A stretch of DNA of 64,000 nt from an uncultured Eubacteriales bacterium (GCA_902778585.1 CACYYD010000002.1:1-64000), one strand, 5' to 3'; positions 48,049 through 56,396 are shown, counted from the first letter of the stretch. Notes: generated by a model not told the origin, from the letters alone. Translations and numbers: made by a program.

Positions 48049-48605
48049 ATACACTTACTGTACACAGAAGCAACAGAATATACAGACAGGCGCTGAGTCT
48101 TATAATCCTCGTCATGACGGTCACCTGTATCAGTTTCGCTTATGAGATAGGCGATCTTTACGGTGCAAGGGTCCAGGAAAGGCTCAACCATCTGAAAGCA
48201 TCTGTTATGACTGCGCATATACTAAGCCAGATCCCGTCAGTGTCTATCCACGCTGAAAGTATCAATATCGCCAGTGCAGCGACAGCGGAAAAGAACAGAT
48301 GGAAGGGGCCGGTCCTGTCGAAACGCAAAGGAGTCATCCAGGGACCGTCAGGCAAGGAGACTTATTACAACCTCAATATGAGCATAATAGTCAGGAATAT
48401 GAGGCGACTGGGCTATGATTATGAATACTGGGTCAGAGACGACGGGGTAAAGATGTTCGGTGATTATGTCATGGTGGCAGCAAATCTGAAACTGAGACCT
48501 AGAGGCTCGCTTGTTGAAACATCTCTCGGTACCGGAATAGTCTGTGATACCGGAGGCTTCGCAAAGAAGAATCCAAGACAGATAGATATAGCCACGACCT
48601 GGTGA
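48045..48605 (+). CDS. secreted 3D-like double-psi barrel protein
   Basis: 186 aa. An N-terminal hydrophobic segment (ALSLIILVMTVTCISFAYEI) acts as a signal or anchor. The last 90 residues, GPSGKETYYNLNMS ... YWVRDDGVKMFGDYVMVAANLKLRPRGSLVETSLG...VCDTGGF, match 3D (Asp-Asp-Asp) type domains of Firmicutes envelope proteins. ATG overlaps the DUF1097 stop. It is likely exported and may act on or near the cell wall, but no target is known. Confidence 0.7.
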   Translation: MNTLTVHRSNRIYRQALSLIILVMTVTCISFAYEIGDLYGARVQERLNHLKASVMTAHILSQIPSVSIHAESINIASAATAEKNRWKGPVLSKRKGVIQGPSGKETYYNLNMSIIVRNMRRLGYDYEYWVRDDGVKMFGDYVMVAANLKLRPRGSLVETSLGTGIVCDTGGFAKKNPRQIDIATTW

Positions 48606-48627
48606 TATCAATGGCTTTAGAAGAAGA

Positions 48628-48650
48628 GGGCTCTGAATGGAGCCCGTTTT
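48628..48650 (+). terminator. terminator after the 3D-like gene
   Basis: GGGCTC / GAGCCC with loop TGAATG, then GTTTT. Confidence 0.7.
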
Positions 48651-48660
48651 CGTCAGGCAC

Positions 48661-48694
48661 AACTATTCCTAAAATCATAATTTTCGGAATAGTT
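48661..48694. repeat. 34-base inverted repeat
   Basis: AACTATTCC (48661-48669) and GGAATAGTT (48686-48694) are perfect inverted arms, and inner AAAAT/ATTTT extends the pairing with one mismatch. There is no T-run. Confidence 0.7.
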
Positions 48695-48734
48695 ATACAC
48701 AGAAACAGCCAAAACAACACCATATACTTCAAAC

Positions 48735-49250
48735 CCTTGATTTTCAAGGCATCTGTATATATTGTCCCTGCTTTGCAATTTATTTATTCTGCTTAATTAT
48801 TCCTTTAATTCTCCGTATCAGGAATACTTACCTGTTCTTCTTTATTATCTGTTATATATTCCGGCTAATTATTCTCTAACTATTTGCCTTCCGTTTATTC
48901 AGTTATTGATTCCTTCGTATCTTTACACGTCATCCTTGCTGATCCGTTTTCAGCTGCCAGTGAGCTGTTCTTCTGTACATCTTCAGCCTGATATCATGCT
49001 GCTCCGGCAGTCCGTGCAGGATCGCAGTTTTTCCCCAAAAACGCCTGAAAAACGAGGCCGTATTTTTCGATTTAAGCGATTTTTTTATGCCTCAAGGATG
49101 CCTGATACCTTGTAAAATCGTTGAAATTTCAAGGCTTACAGGTCAATTCAGGCTGTTATTTCTTTGTCAGATTGACTGACATAACAATGTACTTTTAAGA
49201 TACAAAGCGGTCAAATAATTAACAAACATTGATTAAAAGCGTGTCAATAT
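48735..49250. other. gene-free, pyrimidine-rich stretch
   Basis: No convincing gene. It starts with the palindrome CCTTGA-TTT-TCAAGG (48735-48749). The 48760-48950 part is strongly T/C-rich on the plus strand. GAGGC/GCCTC arms flank an A/T-rich segment (49050-49093), and ATTTCAAGGCTTAC occurs at 49127. The open frame at 48762-49115 has no ribosome binding site. It may be a decayed region or contain an unrecognised RNA. Confidence 0.5.
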
Positions 49251-49289
49251 GATAAGTTACGCACGTAAGTTAGAATATTCGATTGAAGC

Positions 49290-49505
49290 ACTTACGGAAA
49301 GCCCGTTGGATCGGCGCCGAAGAAGAAAGCATGTGCATTTCATCACTGCATATGTGAAGCTTTCAGGCAAACAGACGTAGTGTGGACGAACCTCTGGAGA
49401 GATTCGCCTTAGCGGACACCGTAGAAGTAATACTTTCAGGTATAAAGTACAGGGAGCAAGATGCATTTTATTTGTATTTTAGCTCTCTTTTCTTTTGTGG
49501 CCGGA
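49290..49505 (+). promoter_or_regulatory. tandem glycine riboswitch with terminator platform
   Basis: First aptamer: GGAAAGC, GCGCCGAAGAAGAAAGC (about 49313-49330), then GCTTTCAGGCAAACAGACG (about 49359-49377). Second: CCTCTGGAGAGA (49391-49402), GCGGACACCGTAGAAG (49412-49427), then ACTTTCAGGTATAAAGTAC (about 49432-49450). These are the conserved elements of the two glycine aptamers. AGGGAGC (49451-49457) can pair with GCTCTCT (49492-49498), followed by TTTCTTTT, a terminator competing with the second P1 helix. This predicts a glycine ON switch for the symporter. Confidence 0.85.
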
Positions 49506-49606
49506 TATGCTTTGTTCCCGGGTACCGGATGCAGCGGCAGCGCTTTTCTATGTTAACCTAACCCCTTTTGCTCTCGGATATTCATGGAGTTGATAAAGGA
49601 GTAATA

Positions 49607-51031
49607 ATGGAAACAATCGCTAATATCAATTCAATCATCAACAATATTGTATGGGGTGTCCCTGCAATGGTCTGCATCTTCGGTATCGGAATTTATCTCA
49701 GCTTCAGGACAAAGTTCGTACAGTTCCGCAAGTTCGGTCTGGCAATGAAAGAGACTTTCGGAAAGGTCTTCAGCAAAGATGCAACAAAAGACGGTGCTAT
49801 CACACCTTTCCAGGCTCTGTGTACGGCGCTGGCCGCGACTGTAGGTACCGGCAATATCGCCGGAGTTGCAGGAGCTATCGCCATCGGAGGTCCCGGAGCA
49901 GTCTTCTGGATGTGGATATCCGCCCTTCTCGGTATGTGCACAAAGTTCTCTGAGGTCACGCTCGCTGTTCACTTCAGAGAGATCGATGATACCGGCACAT
50001 ATGTAGGCGGACCTATGTATTACATCAAGAACGGTCTCGGAAAGAAGTGGAAATGGCTCGGATCACTGTTTGCGATCTTCGGAGTGTGCGCAGTATTCGG
50101 AACCGGAAACGCTACACAGGTCAACACTATCACAACCTCGATCGATACAGCGCTTACATCGTTCAACATCATGGGCGAAGGCGGTATCAAGACACTCAAT
50201 CTGATCCTCGGAATCATCATCGCAACTCTTATCGCTTTCATCCTTATCGGAGGCGTTCAGAGGATCGGTGCTGTTACTGAGAAGCTGGTTCCTTTTATGG
50301 CTGTGTTCTACATCATCCTCGGACTTGGTGTTATCCTTATCAACTACAAGTATGTTCCGCAGGCTATCGGATCCATCTTTGAGGGAGCGTTCAGCCCTAA
50401 GGGAGTTACAGGCGGTGTTGTAGGGAGCATGTTCCTCAGCGTGCAGAAAGGTATCGCAAGAGGTATCTTCTCAAATGAGGCCGGTCTTGGTACAGGCTCG
50501 ATGGCACACGCGAGTGCTGACGTCAACCACCCTATCAAACAGGGATTCTTCGGTATCTTTGAGGTATTCGTAGATACTATCGTTATCTGCACTATGACAG
50601 CTCTGATCATCCTCTGCGGACGTGCACAGTTTGAATACGGCGTTCCTGCAGGAGCTGAGATCACCATCCAGGGCTTCACAAACACATACGGAAACTGGGT
50701 ATCGATCTTTACAGCTGTAGCTATGTGCTGCTTCGCTTTCTCGACTATACTCGGATGGGGACTCTACGGAACAAGATGCGCTGAGTTCCTCTTCGGAAGC
50801 AAGTCGGCAAAGCCTTTCCTGGTCCTCTATGCTCTCGTAGCCATTCTCGGCGCTACAATGGATCTTGGAATCATCTGGTCCATCGCAGAGACATTCAACG
50901 GACTCATGGCTATTCCTAACCTTATCGGAGTCTTCCTGCTCTCGGGCACTGTAGTAAAACTTCTGAAAGGCTACTTCGCCGGAGACGAATATGTTTCATA
51001 CTGGGAGTCAGTCAATAAGGAATCTGAATAA
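49607..51031 (+). CDS. alanine/glycine:cation symporter (AGCS family)
   Basis: 474 aa from ATG 49607 (GGAG upstream); the open frame from 49568 is rejected. About 10-11 membrane helices. The family signature ALAATVGTGNIAGVAGAIAI is near residue 80, then GPGAVFWMW and GIARGIFSNEAGLGTGSMAH near 290. It carries D/L-alanine or glycine with sodium or protons. The glycine riboswitch upstream argues for glycine as substrate. Confidence 0.93.
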   Translation: METIANINSIINNIVWGVPAMVCIFGIGIYLSFRTKFVQFRKFGLAMKETFGKVFSKDATKDGAITPFQALCTALAATVGTGNIAGVAGAIAIGGPGAVFWMWISALLGMCTKFSEVTLAVHFREIDDTGTYVGGPMYYIKNGLGKKWKWLGSLFAIFGVCAVFGTGNATQVNTITTSIDTALTSFNIMGEGGIKTLNLILGIIIATLIAFILIGGVQRIGAVTEKLVPFMAVFYIILGLGVILINYKYVPQAIGSIFEGAFSPKGVTGGVVGSMFLSVQKGIARGIFSNEAGLGTGSMAHASADVNHPIKQGFFGIFEVFVDTIVICTMTALIILCGRAQFEYGVPAGAEITIQGFTNTYGNWVSIFTAVAMCCFAFSTILGWGLYGTRCAEFLFGSKSAKPFLVLYALVAILGATMDLGIIWSIAETFNGLMAIPNLIGVFLLSGTVVKLLKGYFAGDEYVSYWESVNKESE

Positions 51032-51057
51032 ACAATCGTTATAACCCCTTTTGAATC

Positions 51058-51100
51058 CACAACGGAAGCCGCGGACCGCAAGGCCGCGGCTTCCGTTGTG
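51058..51100. terminator. 17-bp hairpin after the AGCS gene
   Basis: CACAACGGAAGCCGCGG / CCGCGGCTTCCGTTGTG with a 9-base loop. It is a very stable stem but has no T-run; probably a terminator or mRNA 3' end. Confidence 0.7.
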
Positions 51101-51109
51101 CCTGAAAAT

Positions 51110-51163
51110 GAAAGATCCTCAGCATGCCCGCCGGGATACATAAGACGGCCACTGCTGAGGATC
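51110..51163 (-). terminator. yneA terminator
   Basis: GATCCTCAGCA (51114-51124) / TGCTGAGGATC (51153-51163), with an inner GCCG/CGGC pairing. TTTCATTTT follows on the minus strand. Confidence 0.7.
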
Positions 51164-51219
51164 TGTCAATAAAACACACTTCTAGACATACGTCAGGGAG
51201 ACATATGATGCTAGCTCAT

Positions 51220-51543
51220 TTAATATACCGGGATAAATATCGTCTCTCCCGGACGGACGTCACTTTCAGAGATGTCGTTGATCTCATATACATCATATAT
51301 GGCATTTCTGACATCGATGTGTGCGCCCGGATTGTAGCTTTCGATCAGGTTCCAGAGATTGTCTCCGTCCTGAATAACTACCTGCTTATATGTTCTTACT
51401 GCAGCAGCATCAGCATTACTTATACCTATGATACTGTAGCCTGCAAAGATAACGATCATTATGCTTAAAACAACAAATATGAAAAACCTTACCGGATTTA
51501 CTATTCTGTAATGATGTCTTCTGTTTTCGTTCATCATGCTCAC
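51220..51543 (-). CDS. yneA: YneA-like SOS cell-division suppressor
   Basis: 107 aa. One N-terminal membrane helix (FFIFVVLSIMIVIFAGYSII, about residues 20-39), then a LysM domain (about 55-107, QDGDNLWNLIESYNPG ... VRPGETIFIPVY). This is the layout of Bacillus YneA, which delays septation during the SOS response. The SOS promoter upstream confirms the class. In Bacillus lexA is divergent to yneA; here no lexA gene is next to it. Confidence 0.88.
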   Translation of the reverse strand: MSMMNENRRHHYRIVNPVRFFIFVVLSIMIVIFAGYSIIGISNADAAAVRTYKQVVIQDGDNLWNLIESYNPGAHIDVRNAIYDVYEINDISESDVRPGETIFIPVY

Positions 51544-51617
51544 CTTCTTCTGTCAGCTGTCTTCTGATTTGCTGTGTCCGGGGGGGTCAAAACCACCTGA
51601 ACAACTGTTCTGGTGTG

Positions 51618-51667
51618 ATTATAAACATTTGTTCGAAACATGTCAACAGAAAAGTGAACAAAAGTTC
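51618..51667 (-). promoter_or_regulatory. yneA promoter with two SOS boxes
   Basis: Minus-strand TTGACA (51646-51641), 17 bases, TATAAT (51623-51618), both perfect. A near-perfect LexA box GAAC-AAAT-GTTT (51634-51623) fills the spacer and overlaps the -10. A perfect GAAC-N4-GTTC box (51656-51667) lies just upstream of the -35. Confidence 0.9.
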
Positions 51668-51691
51668 GAAAATATTCACAGACATTAAGAA

Positions 51692-51719
51692 AGGCCTTCC
51701 GCATTTGCGGAAAGCCTTG
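51692..51719 (-). terminator. terminator of ybaK
   Basis: AAGGC-C-TTCCGC / GCGGAA-A-GCCTT with loop ATTT, followed on the minus strand by TTCTTAATG. Confidence 0.7.
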
Positions 51720-51749
51720 AAATTTCAACGTTTATTAAATAATCATAAA

Positions 51750-52238
51750 TCAGACTTCGGTGATGTCTGCGAACTCTGCTCCTGTGATCTCAGCAAGTTT
51801 TTCAGGGTCCAGTATTATCTGCACTCCCCTCTTTCCGGCTGAGAAATAGATCTTATCGTTCAGAAGAGCCGTTTCATCTATATACGTAGGAAACTCCTTT
51901 TTCATTCCTATCGGTGAGCAGCCACCGCGGATATATCCTGTTATATCGAGTATCTCCTTCACATGTATCATCTCGATACGCTTGTTGCCCGACACCCTTG
52001 CTGCCTTCTTTAAGTCGAGTGATTCCGCTACCGGTATAACGAATACGAAGAACGCGTTCCCGTCCCCTCTTGTCACCAGAGTCTTGAACACTGTTTCAGG
52101 AGGCACTCCGAGTTCCGATGCCGCATGCACTCCGGAAAGATCGGATTCATCGTAGGCGTATGATGCCATCTCGTAGTCCAGCCCCGCAGAGTCAAGTATT
52201 CTCATTGCATTTGTCTTGGATATCTTTTCCTTTGCCAT
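51750..52238 (-). CDS. ybaK: Cys-tRNA(Pro)/Cys-tRNA(Cys) deacylase YbaK/EbsC
   Basis: Editing hydrolase that removes Cys mischarged on tRNA-Pro. 162 aa from ATG 52238 (GAGGAACGATTT upstream); the open frame continues to 52304 but that part overlaps the VTT gene. Conserved core: GVPPETVFKTLV, DLKKAARVSGNKRIEM and GYIRGGCSPIGMKKE. Last gene of the minus-strand run from mutS. Confidence 0.92.
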   Translation of the reverse strand: MAKEKISKTNAMRILDSAGLDYEMASYAYDESDLSGVHAASELGVPPETVFKTLVTRGDGNAFFVFVIPVAESLDLKKAARVSGNKRIEMIHVKEILDITGYIRGGCSPIGMKKEFPTYIDETALLNDKIYFSAGKRGVQIILDPEKLAEITGAEFADITEV

Positions 52239-52254
52239 AAATCGTTCCTCTTTG

Positions 52255-52995
52255 TCAGTGTCTGCGTCTTTCCTCTGCTTCCGCTTCCCTTTTTTCGATC
52301 TCATCCAGAAAGCCTATCAGCCTGCCTCGGAATATGAAGCATACAAGCAGTATCAGGGCAACGGCGGCGGAAAGTATTATGATGGCCCTGTAATTCTGTC
52401 TGCCGAAGTAATGCCCCAGAAGAAGGCTCCCGAGCATTCCAGGCGATCTTCCGATGGTGGCGATAATGAGAAACGGCAGAAAACGCATGTCTGAGATGCC
52501 GGCGGCGTATGACACGATGTCTTTCGGCACTCCGGGTATCAGATAGATAAGGAATGCAAGCATCAGCCCTCTGCCGGAGTTCAGCTTGTTTCTGTAATCA
52601 TCCAGCTTTTTCTCATCGAAGAAAAGCCTCAGAGCGTCGCGGCCCAGAAACTTCGCAAGATAATACGAGATCACGGTCCCTATAACGGCGCCTGTGAGAG
52701 ACAGCAGAAAGCCCGGCAGTATGCCGAACATATAGCTTGAGGCAAACTGTATCGGCTGACCCGGAAGTATGCAGATAACGACCTGTACGATCTGTATCCC
52801 TATGATAAGAAGCCATGCAAAGTGCCTGTTGGCCCTCAGATATTCTATCATGGTATATACGGCATCCTTGCTGAATACCTCGCTGCCATATCTGAAATAA
52901 AGAAAAGCCGGTATGCCCGCCAGTATACCGGCGAGCAATATCAGCTTGAGTATCGCGATTATCCGTTTTGATTTTCCGGAAGCTTCTGCGCTCAT
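52255..52995 (-). CDS. TVP38/TMEM64 (VTT domain) membrane protein
   Basis: 246 aa with about six hydrophobic segments. The VTT block LPGQPIQFASSYMFG ... GAVIGTVISYYLAKFLGRDA and YLIPGVPKDIVSYAAG is typical of TVP38/DedA relatives, some of which act in lipid transport or scrambling. Overlaps the YnbB-type gene by 4 bases and ends 17 bases before ybaK. Confidence 0.85.
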   Translation of the reverse strand: MSAEASGKSKRIIAILKLILLAGILAGIPAFLYFRYGSEVFSKDAVYTMIEYLRANRHFAWLLIIGIQIVQVVICILPGQPIQFASSYMFGILPGFLLSLTGAVIGTVISYYLAKFLGRDALRLFFDEKKLDDYRNKLNSGRGLMLAFLIYLIPGVPKDIVSYAAGISDMRFLPFLIIATIGRSPGMLGSLLLGHYFGRQNYRAIIILSAAVALILLVCFIFRGRLIGFLDEIEKREAEAEERRRH

Positions 52996-54326
52996 AATGT
53001 CACAAGGCCTTTTTTCCTCAGTGTATCAAGGCTTTTGATGAGTCCGAATCTTGCGTGTTCGTATGTGAGTCCGCCCTGGAAATAAGCGATATACGGCTCC
53101 CTGAGAGGCGCGTCTGCGCTAAGCTCTATGGATGAGCCCTGGACAAAGGCTCCTGCCGCCATAACGACCTGATCCTCATATCCCGGCATGTCCCACGGAA
53201 CCGGTGAAACGTACGAATCTATCGGTGACGCGGACTGTACTGCCTGACAGAACGCTACTGTTCTGTCCGCAGTCCTGAACTTTATAGCCTGGATTATATC
53301 GCTCCTCTTTGAATCAGCCGGCGGCATGACCTCAAATCCGAGCCTGTCATATACTGTACCCGTAAGTATTGCACCCTTTAGGGCGGCATTTACGACCTTA
53401 GGAGCGAGGAAAAGTCCCTGCAGTACATTTCTGTTCTGACCGAATGTAAGGCCGCATTCAGCGCCGATTCCCGGGCAAGTGAGCCTGTATGATATCTGCT
53501 CGATAAGATCTGCCCTGCCTACGATATATCCGCCTGAAAGAGCGAGACCTCCGCCCGGATTCTTGATAAGCGAGCCAGCCATAACGTCGATACCGAACTC
53601 CGTAGGTTCAGTGATATCAACGAATTCACCGTAGCAGTTGTCGAGCATTACGATGATGGAAGGATCGATACCATGGACGAGCTCTGTCACCTTCTTGAGG
53701 CTCTCAATGGAGATCGCAGGCCTCCAGTCGTATCCTGTAGAGCGCTGCATGGCTACAACGCGTGTCTTCGGAGTGACAACTTTCTTTATGGCATCAAGGT
53801 CGACGTCCAGGTCATCCCCGAGGGCGACTTCCTTATATACTATACCATAATCTCTTATTGTTCCCTTGAAGTCTCCCGGGCCGAGAAGGCTGCCTTCGCC
53901 CCTCTTGGCGGCATTTCCGTTCTCGCGTCCTATAACTGTCTGGAGTGTATCATACGGAGTGCCTGTGACCTCTATAAGCTCATCTCCGGGACGCAGCAGA
54001 CCGAGCAAAGTCGATGCGATGGCATGCGTTCCGTTCACTATATTAGGTCTTACGAGCGCAGCTTCAGTCCTGAATACCGAGGCGTACACCCTTTCCACTG
54101 CTTCGCGGCCGGCATCGTCATATCCGTAGCCGGTGCTCCAGTCGAAATGAGTCGCGTTTATATGATTGTCCTGGAAGGCCTTGAGGACCTTCATCTGGCA
54201 TATCGCCGTTATGTCGTCTATCTCTCTGAAACGTTCTGCCAGCTTGTCCTCGGCGTCCGAGACCAGAGCCAGAACATCGTTATCTATCTTGAATTCTTCG
54301 TTAAGGTATTTCTTATAATCGATCAT
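52992..54326 (-). CDS. methionine gamma-lyase-like PLP protein (YnbB family)
   Basis: 444 aa, fold-type I PLP enzyme of the aluminium-resistance/YnbB group. PNIVNGTHAIASTLLGLLRPGD (about residues 93-114) is the conserved start, DNCYGEFVD precedes the cofactor region, and SLIKNPGGG carries the likely Schiff-base lysine. The substrate is not established in the family. It sits between the recombinase and VTT genes, each 0-3 bases apart, in one operon. Confidence 0.88.
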   Translation of the reverse strand: MIDYKKYLNEEFKIDNDVLALVSDAEDKLAERFREIDDITAICQMKVLKAFQDNHINATHFDWSTGYGYDDAGREAVERVYASVFRTEAALVRPNIVNGTHAIASTLLGLLRPGDELIEVTGTPYDTLQTVIGRENGNAAKRGEGSLLGPGDFKGTIRDYGIVYKEVALGDDLDVDLDAIKKVVTPKTRVVAMQRSTGYDWRPAISIESLKKVTELVHGIDPSIIVMLDNCYGEFVDITEPTEFGIDVMAGSLIKNPGGGLALSGGYIVGRADLIEQISYRLTCPGIGAECGLTFGQNRNVLQGLFLAPKVVNAALKGAILTGTVYDRLGFEVMPPADSKRSDIIQAIKFRTADRTVAFCQAVQSASPIDSYVSPVPWDMPGYEDQVVMAAGAFVQGSSIELSADAPLREPYIAYFQGGLTYEHARFGLIKSLDTLRKKGLVTL

Positions 54327-54328
54327 TA

Positions 54329-55474
54329 TCAGTCTTCATCCGTTCTTTCAAGTTCCCACTCCATGTCGCTCACAAGGTCACGCTTCACGTTCATCTTGTG
54401 CTGAGCATAGAGCTGTGTGGTCGTCACCTGCTCGTGATCGAGCAATGCGGCGACGTCATATATCGAATTGCCGCGCCCTATAAGAGAAGTAGCGGCTGTA
54501 GCCCTCAGCTTGTGCGGGCTGTAACCCGCCCTTCTGCTCGTGTTGAGAGCTATCGACGTGTATTTCTTTACGAGCTCCCGTATAGCCCTTTCGGTTATCC
54601 TCTTTCCCTGAAGCGACAGAAAGAGAGCGTCTTCAGCGGCGTGCTCCTCCGGGATCACGGTGTTTCTCTCATTGTTTATGTAGTCGTTCAGCACCATCTC
54701 CACGGAGCGGTTCAGAGGCATAATGGATTCCTTGCCCCTCTTTCTGTAGATCTTGAATTCGCCTCTCGAGAAGTTGAACGATGAGAGGTTGAGCTGCTGG
54801 AGCTCGCTCAGTCTGAGCCCGTAGGTCACAAACATCACCAGTATGGCCTTGTCGCGGAGCTTTGTCCTCTCCCAGTAAGTCCGCTCGTGATCCGTGAGAC
54901 CCGTACCGTTCGTCACGGCGTCGAGCATTATCATTACCTCGTCATCCTGGAGGGCTTTGATCTCGCGCTCTCCCGGCTTGGCGACGCGTATCGGATCGAA
55001 TCCGTCGGTTATGTTGTTCTCTATCACTCCGTCCCTGTAGAGCTGTTTGAAGAGAACTGATACAGAGGATTTCTTCCTGGCAAGCGACTTATTGTTGTTT
55101 TCGAATACGGTCACGGTCTCGCCGTCATCGACCATGTACTTGCGGCAGTAGTCGATGAAGAGGTTGATATCGCCCGCGACTATATTATTCATCTCGTCCG
55201 ATGTTATGTTCTTAGTCTCCGTCGCCCTTGTGAGGTCGGTCTCATTGATCAGGTAGTTCATGAAGAACCTGACATCATGCAGATACGCGAGCCTGGTCAT
55301 CGGGAGAACATTGCCCTTTAGGTAAGCGAAATAAGGCCGCATAAAGGACGGAAGCTCCTTCTGTATGGCTTCACATTCCAGATATATATCGTTCTCCTTC
55401 TTGACGATATTATCCGGCTTATCGCTTTTATTGTGCGATCTGAATTCCTTGCTGTCGTAAGTCGTTCTGGCCAT
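54329..55474 (-). CDS. tyrosine recombinase, XerC/XerD-like
   Basis: 381 aa. N-terminal SAM-like DNA-binding domain (about 40-150), then a catalytic domain with Arg (YGLRLSELQQLN), Lys (YRKRGKES), HKLRATAATSL, LDHEQ and the nucleophile Tyr in TTTQLYA. All six catalytic positions are present. It starts 1 base after miaA. The operon position argues for a housekeeping Xer-type enzyme rather than a phage integrase; which Xer it is cannot be settled. Confidence 0.88.
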   Translation of the reverse strand: MARTTYDSKEFRSHNKSDKPDNIVKKENDIYLECEAIQKELPSFMRPYFAYLKGNVLPMTRLAYLHDVRFFMNYLINETDLTRATETKNITSDEMNNIVAGDINLFIDYCRKYMVDDGETVTVFENNNKSLARKKSSVSVLFKQLYRDGVIENNITDGFDPIRVAKPGEREIKALQDDEVMIMLDAVTNGTGLTDHERTYWERTKLRDKAILVMFVTYGLRLSELQQLNLSSFNFSRGEFKIYRKRGKESIMPLNRSVEMVLNDYINNERNTVIPEEHAAEDALFLSLQGKRITERAIRELVKKYTSIALNTSRRAGYSPHKLRATAATSLIGRGNSIYDVAALLDHEQVTTTQLYAQHKMNVKRDLVSDMEWELERTDED

Positions 55475-55475
55475 A

Positions 55476-56387
55476 TCAGCTGTTGAGTATCCTGTCGACT
55501 ACTCCGCCGACCGTCTCTCCCTTCGTGATCTCGATCCACTTTACAAAGTCATATCTCTTGAGCCATGTATACTGTCTTTTCGCGTAATGCCTGGTGTTTC
55601 TCATGATAAGCTCCTTGGCATCGAAAAGATCGTATTCACCTCTGAGAAAGCCGATTATCTCCTTGTAGCCTATGCCTTTCATGGAAGGCAGGTCAGGCGA
55701 ATATCCCATCTCGAGAAGACCGCTCACCTCATCTACGAGGCCCTCGCTTATGAGCCTGGACGCTCTTCTGTTGATGCGGTCGTACAGCCACTCCCTTTCC
55801 ATGGTAAGAGCAAAGAATCTGAAATCATAATCCGGATTGAGCGGGCAGTCGGAAAGATTCTTTATGCCCTTTCCGTACTCGTAAGCTTCGATCGCACGGA
55901 TTATCTTGCGGGTGTTGTTCGGATGGATCCTTGCTGCGGCTTCCGGATCGAGGCCCTGCAGGTATTCGTGCATGTAAAAACTTCCGCGCTCTTCAGCGAG
56001 GTGCTCGAGCTCCTGCCTTCTCTCCTCGTCGTCAGGTACCGCTCCGAAATCCATGTCATAGAGTATGGCGTTGAGGTACAGACCCGTTCCGCCGCATACT
56101 ATAGGCGTTTTGCCGCGCGACAGGATCTCATTTATGGTACCTATCGCAAGCTTTCTGTATTCAGCGACCGTCATGTTCTGCGACGGATCCTCGATCGAAT
56201 ACAGATGGTGTTTCACTTCAGACATGGCTTTTTCGGAAGGCTTCGCGCTTCCGATATCCATGTATTTATAAAGCTGTATCGAGTCGCAGTTGACTATCTC
56301 GCCATCTATCCTCTTCGCGAGGTAGTACGCGATCAGGCTCTTGCCCGAAGCCGTAGGACCCGAGATTATATATACAACATTGTTCAT
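55476..56387 (-). CDS. miaA: tRNA dimethylallyltransferase MiaA
   Basis: Adds dimethylallyl to A37 of UNN-decoding tRNAs. 303 aa. P-loop SGPTASGKSLIAYYLA (residues 9-24), NCDSIQLYKYMDIGSAKPS (about 34-52) and GGTGLYLNAILYDMDF (about 98-113) are conserved. GGAG precedes the ATG. mutL lies 9 bases upstream. Confidence 0.96.
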   Translation of the reverse strand: MNNVVYIISGPTASGKSLIAYYLAKRIDGEIVNCDSIQLYKYMDIGSAKPSEKAMSEVKHHLYSIEDPSQNMTVAEYRKLAIGTINEILSRGKTPIVCGGTGLYLNAILYDMDFGAVPDDEERRQELEHLAEERGSFYMHEYLQGLDPEAAARIHPNNTRKIIRAIEAYEYGKGIKNLSDCPLNPDYDFRFFALTMEREWLYDRINRRASRLISEGLVDEVSGLLEMGYSPDLPSMKGIGYKEIIGFLRGEYDLFDAKELIMRNTRHYAKRQYTWLKRYDFVKWIEITKGETVGGVVDRILNS

Positions 56388-56396
56388 GCTATTCTC

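Noticed and set aside
48499..48747. 82-codon minus-strand frame with a hydrophobic start
   Set aside because: It runs antisense into the 3D-like gene, has no ribosome binding site, and its hydrophobic part comes from an A/T-rich inverted repeat.
48762..49115. 117-codon open frame rich in Leu, Tyr and Ser
   Set aside because: No ribosome binding site, no recognisable domain, and it follows the pyrimidine-rich strand bias of the spacer.
54329..55474. Phage or integrative-element integrase
   Set aside because: It is packed within the mutS-mutL-miaA-ynbB operon with 1-3 base spacing and no phage genes or att repeats nearby; a housekeeping Xer role is more likely.
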